A stretch of DNA of 64,000 nucleotides from Cordia subcordata (Eukaryota; Streptophyta; Magnoliopsida; Boraginales; Cordiaceae), in assembly GCA_028554755.1 (NCBI GenBank), contig JAPTOF010000002.1, positions 28,019,001 through 28,083,000 of the forward strand, given 5' to 3'. Positions 1-9,957 of this stretch are shown here, piece after piece; the first letter of the stretch is position 1; each line of letters begins with the position of its first letter. The position numbers were made by a program, and so were the translations under genes. The notes under the pieces are model-generated. The model ran no database searches. It was not told the DNA's origin and saw only the letters and a program-made list of their open reading frames with translations.

Positions 1-382
1 AGACAACCACAAATGTTTATATTTTGTATACATATATATAGGCACACGCTAAATTCTAAACCCGTGCAATATATGTACGGGTATCATCATAAATATTGTT
101 ACTGACACTTTATATTAGTTTATATTGATCAATTAATTATATTCTAAATGATATTTACCATGAAATGGATTGTTTTCAACAAAATTTGACACTATCAATT
201 ACATAGGCAATTATTGTATTAATGAAATTTTTAAACATTAAAAATCTAACTAATGGCTTCACAACAATTTATGTTTTTATTTTATTAAAAATATTTTTTA
301 AATAAAGAGAAGGGCTAAAATTAATTAAGTAACTTTTCACTTTTAAATTATACGCATATTAAATGTCAGGGATTATATGTGT
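1..382. other. AT-rich non-coding DNA with a Helitron-like hairpin
   Basis: There is no credible gene. At 61-81 a CCCGT...ACGGG stem-loop is seen; read on the minus strand it is followed by TTTAGAATTTAG. This resembles a decayed Helitron 3' end (hairpin followed by CTRR), but the CTAG terminus is not intact, so the assignment is weak. Confidence 0.3.
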
Positions 383-808
383 TGTTAGGGAATTGGGTTA
401 ACCCGGTTTCTACTAACCTGTCGTGAATCCGTAGCGATGGGGCATGTAAACATGCATCCCATTGGCCGATGTTCTCTTTCTGATCTCCTTCATCCGCACG
501 CCTGACATACTTTTCCGATTAGGCAAACATGTGTTCTCATGCAGGCTCTATAAATAAGCCCTGTGCACTAAAAGTAAGGTAAGCTTTTTTCACTTCAAGA
601 ATACTATCAAAAATAGAATATTTTTTGCCTTCTCTTCTCGATTACTAAACACTTATCAATAGCTCCCTAACTTGATCGTCGAAGAACCTTTGGTAAGCAA
701 CGTATTAGTGTCTAGATTTTCCTCATTTTGCAAGACATATCATCGCCGGAGATCACGCACTCGGAGCTTGGAATATCCGTTTCACTTAACTAGTTCCTCA
801 CCATATCA
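383..808 (+). mobile_element. Solo LTR of a retrotransposon
   Basis: The 426-bp segment starts with TG (TGTTAGGG) and ends with CA (CATATCA). It is flanked on both sides by the same 5-bp sequence TGTGT (378-382 and 809-813), the expected target-site duplication of LTR integration. Inside lies a TATA-like CTATAAATA at about 549-557, followed by a U5-like CTTGATCGTCGAAG block at about 671. No PBS, gag-pol or second LTR follows, so it is read as a solo LTR left by recombination between two LTRs. The family (Gypsy or Copia) cannot be decided from the LTR alone. Orientation is inferred from the TATA box and U5-like block. Confidence 0.75.
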
Positions 809-1154
809 TGTGTGATAAAAATGAAATGATATCCACTATTTCTCGTTAACTAATTATAAGGTGAAAATTAGTATGATATCCTATAGACTTCAAAGTTGTC
901 TGCCTGGAAAAAATTACTGTGAAAAATGAATTATAAAGACGAGATAATATCTGCCATTTCCTCGTTATTTATAAGGTGAAAAAAATATGAGATCATATAT
1001 ATACTTTCCAAATTTGTCTATATGAAAAAACTAAGACACACTTTACTCATGCTCTAACGTACGCGTTGGTGCTACTCTATAAATTGAATTAAATAAACTG
1101 CAAAAATTAAGGATTTTTTTACTTATAGATTTCTTGTGTTTAGATATAAATATT
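809..1154. other. Non-coding spacer
   Basis: AT-rich sequence with a loose repeated motif (CTCGTTA followed by ATAAGGTGAAAA at about 843 and 960). No gene seen. Confidence 0.4.
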
Positions 1155-1327
1155 CCGCTAGTCCCTGAATTCATGAAATAGAAATTAAGACCCCCTGTAT
1201 TTTTTCAAAAGTTGCACACTTGCCCTTCCGTTAAGTTATTAACGGATTTTAAGAAATATCTATTTTGTCCTTATCTTATTTAACAAAATGTCCAATTTAC
1301 CTTTATCTTATTTAATAAAATATCTAT

Positions 1328-2055
1328 TAGGGGTGTACATCAAACCAAAAAAACCGCGGAAACCGTTTGGATCGAACTAAGTCGACCTTAAACAAATAGT
1401 TTTAAAGTAGATCAATCGGTTACGGTTTTATTTTTTAAAAACCGTAGCGGGCGGTTGGGTTTTCAGTTTTAGAGAGCGAAAACCACGGTTTAAACCAAAC
1501 CGCTCGCTATAGTATTATTATTATTATTTATTTTATATATATAGACAAACACACAAATGAATATATTGCTATTTAAATAAACATTTAGAAAATATATATA
1601 GACTAATATATTGTATATACTTGATTATTTATTTAAGTCTTTAATTCTTTGCTAATAAGTTTTGGAATTAAACAAAGTGATAGTTGCATAGTTCTTATCT
1701 TTAGAAAGATTAATAATAAACACTGGAAATAAGTACACAAGAAGGATAATTTATCAAGCGGTATCAATCAATTTGAAAAATTGTAAGTTTTGATACTAAT
1801 TAAAAGTACAATACTTCTATGTTATAATATGCATTTAAATTTTGTTATTGTTGGTATTTCTCATAATGAAAATATTTTATCGCATAAAATCAACCGAAAA
1901 AATTGCTTGAAACCGCACCAAATTGCATTAACTGAAATCATTGGTTTCTTTAGTACGTTGGTTGGTTTTGGTTTCGTGAAGTAATAAACCGCCTAAATCG
2001 GTTTGATCAGAAAATTAGTACAAAAACCGTCCTAAACCGCTTGTATACACCTCTA
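1328..2055. mobile_element. hAT-type non-autonomous element 1
   Basis: It begins TAGGGGTGTACAT and its other end, read inverted, is TAGAGGTGTATAC. Flanks are ATATCTAT (1320-1327) and ATATTTAT (2056-2063), an 8-bp target-site duplication with one mismatch. The TAGGGGTG-type terminus with an 8-bp TSD is typical of hAT elements. Many AAACCG/CGGTTT motifs in both orientations fill the subterminal parts. No transposase frame is present. It is nested inside the larger inverted-repeat element. Confidence 0.75.
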
Positions 2056-2303
2056 ATATTTATATTACCCTTATCTTATTTAGTAAAATGTCCATATTAC
2101 TTTTATTTTATTTAAAAAATAAAAAAATTTAAATTAAAAAAATCCATCAGTCACCCCACCACCCCCCCCCCCACCCCTACCGCCCAAAAACCCCATCCCT
2201 CGCCACCACGCACCCACACACACGACCACACCCGCACCGATATAAAGTAAAATGAAAATGAAGGCATAGAGACAGAGAGCTTTGAGGAGCAAAGATATAT
2301 AAA

Positions 2304-2332
2304 TGGTGGTGGTGGTGGTGGTGGTGGTGGTT
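2304..2332. repeat. (GGT)n microsatellite
   Basis: About nine uninterrupted GGT units inside the large inverted-repeat element. Confidence 0.95.
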
Positions 2333-3035
2333 GACTGAAAAGAGAAGTTTCAAAAATCAAATTGTAAAATATATTTTTTCATATTTTTTATTTTAAAAAA
2401 ATAAAGAGAAAGAAGAAGTGATTGAAGGAGTGGAAATGGGAGAAGAGAAATTAGTAGGCGTTCTTCATCGTCTCCAATGTGCCTTTTCACCAGATTAAGT
2501 TTACATGGTAATCTTCTTAGCATCATTTGCCATGTGAAAGTTAAAAATCTTTGAGGTCATTTAATTTTCCAAAAGGAATTCCAAGCAAAATTTACATCCT
2601 TAGGCACGTTCTTAATCATATTAAATGCAGAAGCAACAATAAACTTGCCTTTAGTATCCTCGTCCCAAGCAAGAAGATCAGTGGCCTCGTTATCTTCTAT
2701 AAGTCTGAATATTTGTGTTACCATGTGTTGGTTATGGTGGTTGAGTGGTGTTGGTGGTGACTGACAGTGGTGGGGGCTGTGTGGGTGGTAGTGGCTGGCG
2801 GTGGTGGGGTATTGGTGGTGATTTTAATTTTTTTAAAATATGATGAATTAAAAAAAAAAAAGAAAACGGGTGTATGTGTAATTAAAGGCAAAAAAATAAG
2901 GTCCAATCTCATTTTTTGCGCTGTTGAACACTTGTTGTCAAAATGAACAAAAATTATAATAGAAGGGCCAAACGTGCAATTTTTATAAAAATACAAGGGT
3001 CTCAATTGTTATATTGTGAATTTAGAAATTAGCGG

Positions 3036-3758
3036 CAAAAAATATCAAAAAATTAATAATGGTTGGGGACATGCATGTGCATTTTAAATGTATTCACACA
3101 ATTGGCTTATCATTTCTGAGAGCAACCTTTGTACGATGCTTTAGGGTAATTATCATTTTCCTTAGAGGATATGTTTCTGATTGTGCAAACCGATGAACAA
3201 AGAATCATCAAGATATAGTTTGCCATTCATGGCTGTAGGAAGCTACAATGCCATCGCAATGCAGTCATTAAAGCTTGCAGTGTTTTTTTTTTTCTTTTTT
3301 TTTTGCTTTTTGCGTATTTCGACTTAAAAATCGCCTTAGCTTCATAATTTAATGCCGAGCACAAAGGACTTGTCCTCTCAAGATCAATAACTCAGGATAG
3401 ATTTTTTTTTAATTTCTGTTGTATTTGTCGATTAATTTTTTTATCTTTCAAACGTGATATTTTAATATTATTCTGTTAGCCCTTAAAATGAATGAATTCT
3501 ATCAAAAAATTGGAATGAAATGTTATAATTTGACAAGTGTATTACATAATTTGCTCTCCAAGGTTTATGTCTGACTCTGTCTAATTATTATGAAATGATT
3601 TTTTAACGGTAAATTTACAAAGAGTTTACTTACTAACCCCCAATTAATCATTGTCCATGAAATATTAGTACACACTACATACATACATACATATATATAT
3701 CACATTATTATCTTAATTGTTTCTTTTTTAAAGTGAAAAAAATCTTGGGTATGACACG
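3036..3758. other. Non-coding spacer
   Basis: AT-rich with poly-T tracts (3282-3303, 3403-3411). No gene, RNA or element end could be supported. Confidence 0.4.
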
Positions 3759-3766
3759 GTAGACGT

Positions 3767-4439
3767 TAGGGGTGGAAATTCAGATCGGGTACCCAAATCT
3801 GAATCCGAATCCGAACGTGGAAAAAATGCAAAATTTTTGGATTCGGATAATATTCGAATCTGATATCTGAAAAAATATCGGATATTGGGTAGTAGATCGA
3901 GTAGTTTTTTCCTATCCGAACCCGATTCGAAAAACCCGAAAAAAACACACACACCATTCCATAGTAAATTATTCATCATAATATTCTAATATAACACATA
4001 TATAAACACACATTTTATATAATGCATTAATATTAAAATTTACAATTAAAAAAAGAGAAAAAAAAGTATTCTACAAAAGTAATGAGAAGTTAAATAACAT
4101 AATTAAGCTATTTGTAAATAAATTAGACAACTGAATTGAGTAATATAATTAGAATTAACAAAATGCAACATAATTTAGCATAAATATTTGTTATGTTTAA
4201 GTTAGATAAATGTGGAAATATATTTGTATAGTTAATATTTATTAATTTTTCCTTTTTGTTTGGTTCGTAGTTATGTTGGAAATATCTTTATATTTTAAAA
4301 AGAGTTGATTTGTCTATCGTCATTTTGAACAATCTCTTTTCTTTTATTGGAGCCGATGCTTAATTTTGAGCATCGTGCTATTTGTGTACATGGATGTAAT
4401 TAGTTTAACTATCAATGAATGTATTTGCTAACTAACTGC

Positions 4440-4470
<31 letters not shown>

Positions 4471-4676
4471 TTAAACAATTTTGCATTTTTTAGCTTCATA
4501 GAAATGTCGGGTATCCGAACATCCGAATCCAAAAAACTGGGCATCCAAAAAATCCGGTATCCGGCCAGATAGTTACTATTTAACTACCTGATCGGGTATT
4601 TTTTTCCACCCGAAACCCGAAAAACCCGAACTCGAAAAATCGATTATCCGAAAATCCGATCTGATTTCCACCCCTA
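3767..4676. mobile_element. hAT-type non-autonomous element 2, perfect TSD
   Basis: It runs from TAGGGGTGGAAATTCAGATC to an inverted partner ending GATTTCCACCCCTA. Both flanks carry the identical octamer GTAGACGT (3759-3766 and 4677-4684), a perfect 8-bp hAT target-site duplication. Subterminal sequence is rich in short repeats of the CCGAAT/ATTCGG and ACCCGAA/TTCGGGT type, which in hAT elements usually bind the transposase. A (TA)n microsatellite lies at 4449-4471. No coding capacity for a transposase is seen. Confidence 0.88.
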
Positions 4677-6393
4677 GTAGACGTAGTCAAATAAGCAGCG
4701 GAAATATGGTGCTAGCTTTATTAAAGTGGGGAAAATATGTTTTAACTTCCCTATTTTAGTTAAGGAACCGAATTAGGAATTCTTAGAGACGCTGTAATTA
4801 AACACTCTTTTACCTGAAATTCGGGTCTGAAATTGGACCACATTTTTATCTCCATCGCGGGAGAAGAGCAAGGCAATAGTGTGAACTTAAAAACTTGTTT
4901 CAGGACCTGGGTTTGAAATCAATCCCCTACCCTAGATTAAGTACTCTTAACTTAATTGATGTATAATACAGGAGATGTGCTGTGTACCCGAAACTTGTCA
5001 ATTGAATAAATTTTTCTTTTCCTAATTTTAGAATTAGCTCGAATAAGATATTTTCAGTTTCAACAAATAAATCATATCTATAAATAATAAACTTCAAGAC
5101 TTACACATGAAAATTTTGAAATATTATATACCTCTCTTGTAATTTTCAACCCACATCACGCATGAGTGGAAGTGTTACTCAATTCTTAACATTTTGATAA
5201 ATTAGTACTTGCAAGTAACTTCACCTAATAATATCATCTTTTTCCTTAAAAAAAAGATAAATCCGCTATTTTTTATAACAATTAGGGACCTTTAATGTCA
5301 GCCATTCTGGCAAAGATGCATGAATCATGATTTAGCAGGGTGTTTGCGTACAGTTGTGTGACCCTCTTCTTCTGCAAAATTTCAGTGCATAAAGTAAGCA
5401 AAACAGTGTGCAGATGAAAGGCGTCATGTTTGTAGAAGATGGAGGCACGTAGCGCAGCAGTAACCATAAATGCCGACAAATATAAAATAAATATTTTAAA
5501 AAAATTATTTGCGTTGTTTCCAAATGTTGAAGCACAAAATTGCAAAGCTTTTCAACTGGTTTTGCTACCACAAACTGTACCCCCTATTCAAGACGTGCTC
5601 CGGGAGCTTTTAGCACGTAAATACATTCTCTCCTTTTCCCGAGAAATTAAAATACATCTATATTTAATTTTTTCATCATATAGTTTGGATACTAAAATCA
5701 TATTCATGATATTCTTTGCTCGATTGAAACAAAAAGAAATATATATTAATTTGTCAGCAAGTAAGTTAAAGAAACTTCGGAAAATCTTTTCTGAACTCGT
5801 GTTGAGTGAAAGATTCGTGCAGCGAATTATATTTTTAGATATATCTTTGGATACATTGCAAAAAGTATTCTACTTAAATATATTCTATCAAAATGTTCTT
5901 TCATGTTGAAGATTTCGTATTAAGTTTAATTAAGATTATTTCCAGGTTTTATATACTAAAAGGAAACGTTTATTAAATGTTCATTTTTCTTTTTCGATGA
6001 GGTTCTTTGGTTTTCTGGTAAAATTTGTAAAATTAACTAGACAGGAGTCAATTATTAAACAATAGTAAAAAAATAAAATAAAATAAAATAAAAATGATCT
6101 ACAAAGAAGAAAAACCCCAGCTTTTGAGCTATATAGTAGACGTCATTATACTGAGCGGACACGCCACTTCTATTTCCATTTTCATGCTTACTGAAAAGTA
6201 AAAAAATCAGAGCTCCAACTTTTGCCCTACTTAGCATTATATTCCTGAGGCAATAACAGTGGATGCTCTCACTCAAGGGAGCAAAAGATTTACCACTCCA
6301 CAACCAGTAAAAACAAAATCTATGCCCACGCCCTAATTACCCATAACATCAATCTACATATACTACAAAGAGGTCAAGCTAAACTAGGCTATA

Positions 6394-6427
<34 letters not shown>

Positions 6428-6494
6428 AAGAAAAGAAAAAAGAAAAAATCATAAAATTGGAAAGCATATCAAGTAAGTAAAAGGGTTAAGAGTA
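4677..6494. other. Intergenic DNA upstream of the SINE; one unrecognised 156-codon frame
   Basis: Mostly AT-rich. An open frame from ATG 5439 to 5909 (+) encodes a lysine/isoleucine/phenylalanine-rich product with no motif I know, and codon use looks like AT-rich non-coding sequence. The stretch 5285-5465 is less AT-rich and could be a degraded gene or element piece. A perfect (AT)n run lies at 6396-6424. I do not call a gene here. Confidence 0.35.
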
Positions 6495-6773
6495 AGATCA
6501 CCCCTTTTTTTTTTTAAAGGGTTAAGCAAAGGAGAACCCTTTTCCCACTTGGCCAGAGGCCCCTTAACCAGACGGGAGGTTAATCGAGGGATGTGCGTGA
6601 GTTGCAGCCCGACCAGGGAGAGGACCAACGGGCGTGGAAATCCAGCAACAGCCCCGCAATATTTTAGTGGAGTAATGCCATCATACTGATTCGATCCCGC
6701 ATTGTCAGGGTGTCTCCACCCTAGTTATCTGGTCACCTACCAATTCACCTATGCCCCTCGGGGCAGATCACCC
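6495..6773 (-). mobile_element. tRNA-derived SINE with target-site duplication
   Basis: Read on the minus strand, the element begins near 6764 (GAGGGGCATAGGTGAATTGG), has a degenerate Pol III A-box region (GGTGAATTGG) and a B-box-like GGATCGAATCA about 60 bp further in. It ends in a poly-A run (poly-T on + at 6505-6515). The body is about 260 bp. AGATCACCC occurs at 6495-6503 and again at 6765-6773, a 9-bp target-site duplication. Tail, TSD, internal promoter-like boxes and size fit a plant SINE. It sits about 360 bp upstream of the ZHD start codon, in what should be promoter or leader DNA. Confidence 0.8.
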
Positions 6774-6888
6774 TTTTTTCTGCAGACGGGTAATTGATGT
6801 CCACACCCTCCTCTTCCTCTTATCTTCTCCTCTGATCATCTTCCACATCACTAATCATTTTCACCTCTCTGCCCACTCTTTCACACAC

Positions 6889-6907
6889 TCTCTCTCTCTC
6901 TCTCTCT
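6889..6907. repeat. (CT)n pyrimidine tract upstream of ZHD gene
   Basis: TCTC repeats, a common feature near plant core promoters and 5' leaders. Whether it belongs to the ZHD promoter is inference. Confidence 0.7.
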
Positions 6908-7068
6908 TCCTATCTATCTTTATATTTATTTATGGTTATATGTTATGATAAATATTACATAAAATATGGTAAAGAATATATATAGCTGCTTGTGGATCTG
7001 CCATAATTTTTTGTAGTGATGTAGATCTTTCTTTCTTGATACTAAGAGACTACTAATATTATATTAGT

Positions 7069-7095
7069 TATATATATATATATATATATATATAT
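7069..7095. repeat. (TA)n microsatellite in ZHD 5' region
   Basis: Continuous TA run ending 40 bp before the ZHD ATG, so it probably lies in the 5' untranslated region. Its length is likely to vary between individuals. Confidence 0.9.
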
Positions 7096-7134
7096 TAGTT
7101 GGAAATAACGCTAAGACAGAGAAGAAGAAGAAAG

Positions 7135-7881
7135 ATGGAGTTTGATGAGCATGAAGAGCAAGAAGAGGAAATTGAGATGCATCAGATGACAGCATCAGGG
7201 AATTACCAGGGGATAGGGAATTCTGCAGTGGCTAGAGGGAATGAAAGGGTTTCGGCAGCTGCCGCGGCGGCGGGGTCAACTAGGAAAGGCGGCGCCGGCG
7301 CTGCCGGTGGTGGTGGTGTTACTTACAGGTATAAAGAGTGCTTAAAGAACCATGCTGTGGGTATAGGTGGGCAGGCGGTGGATGGTTGCGGGGAATTCAT
7401 GGCTGCTGGTGAAGAAGGAACCCTAGACGCGCTAAAATGCGCCGTCTGCAACTGCCATCGCAACTTCCACCGCAAGGAAATCGAGGGGGAAGGGTTCCAC
7501 CACGCTCCCCACCACCATCACCACCAGTTCTCGCCTTTCTCCTTTCGCTCTCCCCACCCATCTGGGTACCTCCACGTCACCCCTCCGCCGAGGCCCTTGG
7601 CGCTGCCGTCCACCTCAAGAGACGATGAAGACATTTCTAACCCTAGTAGTAGTGGCGGTGGCGGTGGAAGCGGCATGGGTGGGCCCAAGAAGAGGTTCAG
7701 GACAAAGTTCACTCAGGAGCAGAAAGACAAGATGTTGGCATTTGCTGAGAGAATCGGGTGGCGTATCCAGAAGCAAGATGAAGCAGAAGTGCAACAATTT
7801 TGCGCAGAGATTAACGTGAAGCGCCACGTGCTCAAGGTTTGGATGCACAATAACAAACACACTCTTGGTAAAAAGCCTTAA
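7135..7881 (+). CDS. Zinc-finger homeodomain transcription factor, ZHD2-like
   Basis: A 248-residue plant ZF-HD protein, encoded without introns as usual for the family. Residues about 65-118 form the ZF-HD dimerisation domain ([31 protein letters not shown]). Residues about 185-247 form the homeodomain ([12 protein letters not shown], helix 3 [10 protein letters not shown]). Between them lie a His-rich stretch (HHAPHHHHH), a proline-rich GYLHVTPPP segment and the [12 protein letters not shown] linker, which resembles Arabidopsis ZHD2/ATHB22. The acidic N-terminus also fits that clade. A longer frame opens at a TTG at 7099, but the ATG at 7135 ([11 protein letters not shown]) matches family N-termini. 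The product should act in the nucleus as a homo- or heterodimer at ATTA-type sites. Known relatives act in flower and seed development; the role here is inferred from family only. Confidence 0.96.
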   Translation: MEFDEHEEQEEEIEMHQMTASGNYQGIGNSAVARGNERVSAAAAAAGSTRKGGAGAAGGGGVTYRYKECLKNHAVGIGGQAVDGCGEFMAAGEEGTLDALKCAVCNCHRNFHRKEIEGEGFHHAPHHHHHQFSPFSFRSPHPSGYLHVTPPPRPLALPSTSRDDEDISNPSSSGGGGGSGMGGPKKRFRTKFTQEQKDKMLAFAERIGWRIQKQDEAEVQQFCAEINVKRHVLKVWMHNNKHTLGKKP

Positions 7882-8290
7882 CCCCCTCAAAAAATACGTT
7901 AGAAAACAAAAAAAAAAAAAAAACGACATGTGATGACATCTTTTGATGAGGATTAAGCAAAGAGGAGGTGTGGAATTATTAGAAAGAGGGTGGTTTTTCT
8001 AGAGATTAATGGAAGTGATTAACCATCTTTTGTGTCTCTGGAGATTATTTAGATTGTTCAGCTGTCTATGGTTAATTATTTACTTCCCTTCTTGATTTAG
8101 AGATTTTTCCACTTTTGTTCTCCTATCCTATCTTTTGCAGTGATGATCAGTTCTTAAGATGGCCATTTTGTTTATGAACTAATTAATTAATTAGCCATCA
8201 TCTAATTGTATCCCCTTTTTTCTAATTACGCGATGTGTTACCCTAGTTTTACATGTTAACTACTTGTTTTGATTCTTGCCTTAATAGTTT

Positions 8291-8332
<42 letters not shown>

Positions 8333-9684
8333 GCTATGATCGTGAAGAAGAGTTAAGACGAATGACATTAATTCAGCAGCAAGTGATCAGTTGATCATAA
8401 GTACGTGTTTGACATGCAAGACTGCATATCAACTCCATTTCACACATTTGTCATCTTCTCCTTTCACATATATACTCCATTGCGGCTTTTACATAAATCT
8501 CATGTGTTCTTACCTGCTCCATTGCGGCACTGAAGACTTTTTGGTGTCGAAGAAGTTGAACAAAATCTGCAAAACTTAAAGCTGCGAATGGACAGAATAC
8601 AAGATTTTTGGCAGTACAATTTATCCTACTCTTATCTTATCATACCTCGTCCTTCATTGATTACTTCTTGCTCCTTTGCTCTTACTGAGCTTAATTAGTT
8701 ATCTCTTATTGCAGCAGCCTTTGATGTCTCATCTCTCATGTTGCTTCATCTTTACACACCTCTTTATTTATTGCTAGCAAGTACTTTTCTTATATGTCAA
8801 GTTCTGATTTTTTATGCTGCCATTAGTTAGGAGAGTTTCTCAACAAATTTACTTGAAACCCTTCCTAAGATTTGTATCATGAAAAGTTTTTTCTGTATGT
8901 ATTTTCTTTCTTTTTAAAAGGAGGATTAGTAACAGATTCTCACTAAATATTGACTTAAACTCAAAATTTGTAAATATCAAACGAGAAATGTTAACTACAC
9001 CCTCTTGACAGATTTGTGGGTGTATAGCATTGCTTTTTGAAATTAGATATGTGGGTTGACAAGAATATGCAGCTAAGTAAGTCCAGGTGAGAAAGGGGGA
9101 ATGTGTGGGTGCAAACTGAACACAGTAGACATGAATAATCGGTGTTGGAGAAAGAGCAGCCTAGTCAAGAAGCTGTCGGAAAAATTATCACACGCTTGAT
9201 CTCTTATGTTGCTTTATTCTGTTCCGGTAGGAACATGTGGGCTCTCTGTTCAATTAACACATTGCCAGACCCACGTTAGATATTACAGCTCATGTGTATA
9301 TCCTTTTTGGTTTGTCTTCTACGTGACTCCTCATGTCCACCACATTATTCTTAACTTATAATTAATATCTCTGCACTTTGGTCCTCCCAAATTCAAAATT
9401 AAAGAAGAAAAAGTTATTGAAACTAAACGTACTGTAAATGTATAATTCCATATATATTGAAAGAGATAAGCTGAAGGTGAATTATTTTGATCATAATATA
9501 ATATTAATTACAATAAAATAGTGCGAACAATGCGTTACTATTGAATCTTCATCTAACGTTACAAACTACAAGGTGATTCAAATCTAAGTCATCCTGTGGT
9601 TCTAAATTGTTGTTGATGCATAATAATGTAATTATTATTAGTCTTGTCCCAATATTTGGAACAAGAGATCTAGTACTTAGATTA
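7882..9684. other. 3' region of ZHD gene and intergenic DNA
   Basis: Probable 3' UTR follows the stop (poly-A tract at 7909-7923), then AT-rich spacer. A compound (TG)n(TA)n microsatellite occupies 8290-8332. Small open frames at 8391-8579 have no recognisable product. Nothing else is seen. Confidence 0.5.
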
Positions 9685-9687
9685 ATA

Positions 9688-9954
9688 GTGTGTTTGGAAT
9701 AATCTTATTTTAAGATGCTTATTTTATTGAAATTTGGAGATATCTTATAAGATTTAAGATATCTTATCACATGTACCATGCATTCTATAGTTATAAAAAA
9801 TAAGATAGGATAGATTGCTTATTTCTTATAATATAAAAAGTATGGTTTTGTTTTGAATTTTCATAGAATGTATCATAAGATTTTTTAAATCTTATAAGAT
9901 GTACCCTCATTTAATACGATAAGTATATTAAAATAAGACTATAACAAACATAGC
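9688..9954. mobile_element. Small inverted-repeat MITE (267 bp)
   Basis: The left end GTGTGTTTGGAATAATCTTA is matched inverted by the right end, which reads GCTATGTTTGTTATAGTCTT on the other strand, followed by a shared TTTTAA. A 3-bp ATA flanks both ends (9685-9687, 9955-9957). Internal arms pair further (ATCTTATAAGATTTAA). Size, 3-bp TSD and TGTTTG-type ends resemble PIF/Harbinger (Tourist-like) MITEs, although ATA is not the classical TTA/TAA. Confidence 0.6.
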
Positions 9955-9957
9955 ATA

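Larger units (their letters stand above)
1155..3035. mobile_element. Large inverted-repeat element (MULE-like or foldback), non-autonomous
   Basis: The left end (1155-1236: CCGCTAGTCCC..., then ATTAAGACCCCCTGTATTTT and a GTTGCAC...GCCCTTC block) is repeated in inverted orientation at about 2955-3035. The interior has no transposase frame. It holds C-rich and GGTGGT-rich stretches (2160-2230, 2304-2332, 2715-2815) and a nested hAT-type element at 1328-2055. A clean target-site duplication could not be assigned, so the exact ends and superfamily are uncertain. Small frames here are low-complexity and are not called as genes. Confidence 0.5.

Noticed and set aside
61..81. Hairpin as a rho-type terminator or CRISPR-like repeat
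   Set aside because: This is plant nuclear DNA; the hairpin is single and fits a decayed Helitron end better. No CRISPR-like array exists in the window.
2718..3005. Minus-strand frame with Pro/Thr/His repeats
   Set aside because: Product of GGTGGT simple sequence inside a transposable element.
5439..5909. A 156-codon plus-strand frame as a gene
   Set aside because: Lys/Ile/Phe-rich product typical of AT-rich non-coding DNA, no motif, no visible promoter or splice context.
7099..7134. N-terminal extension of the ZHD protein from 7099
   Set aside because: The first codon is TTG. The ATG at 7135 fits family N-termini.
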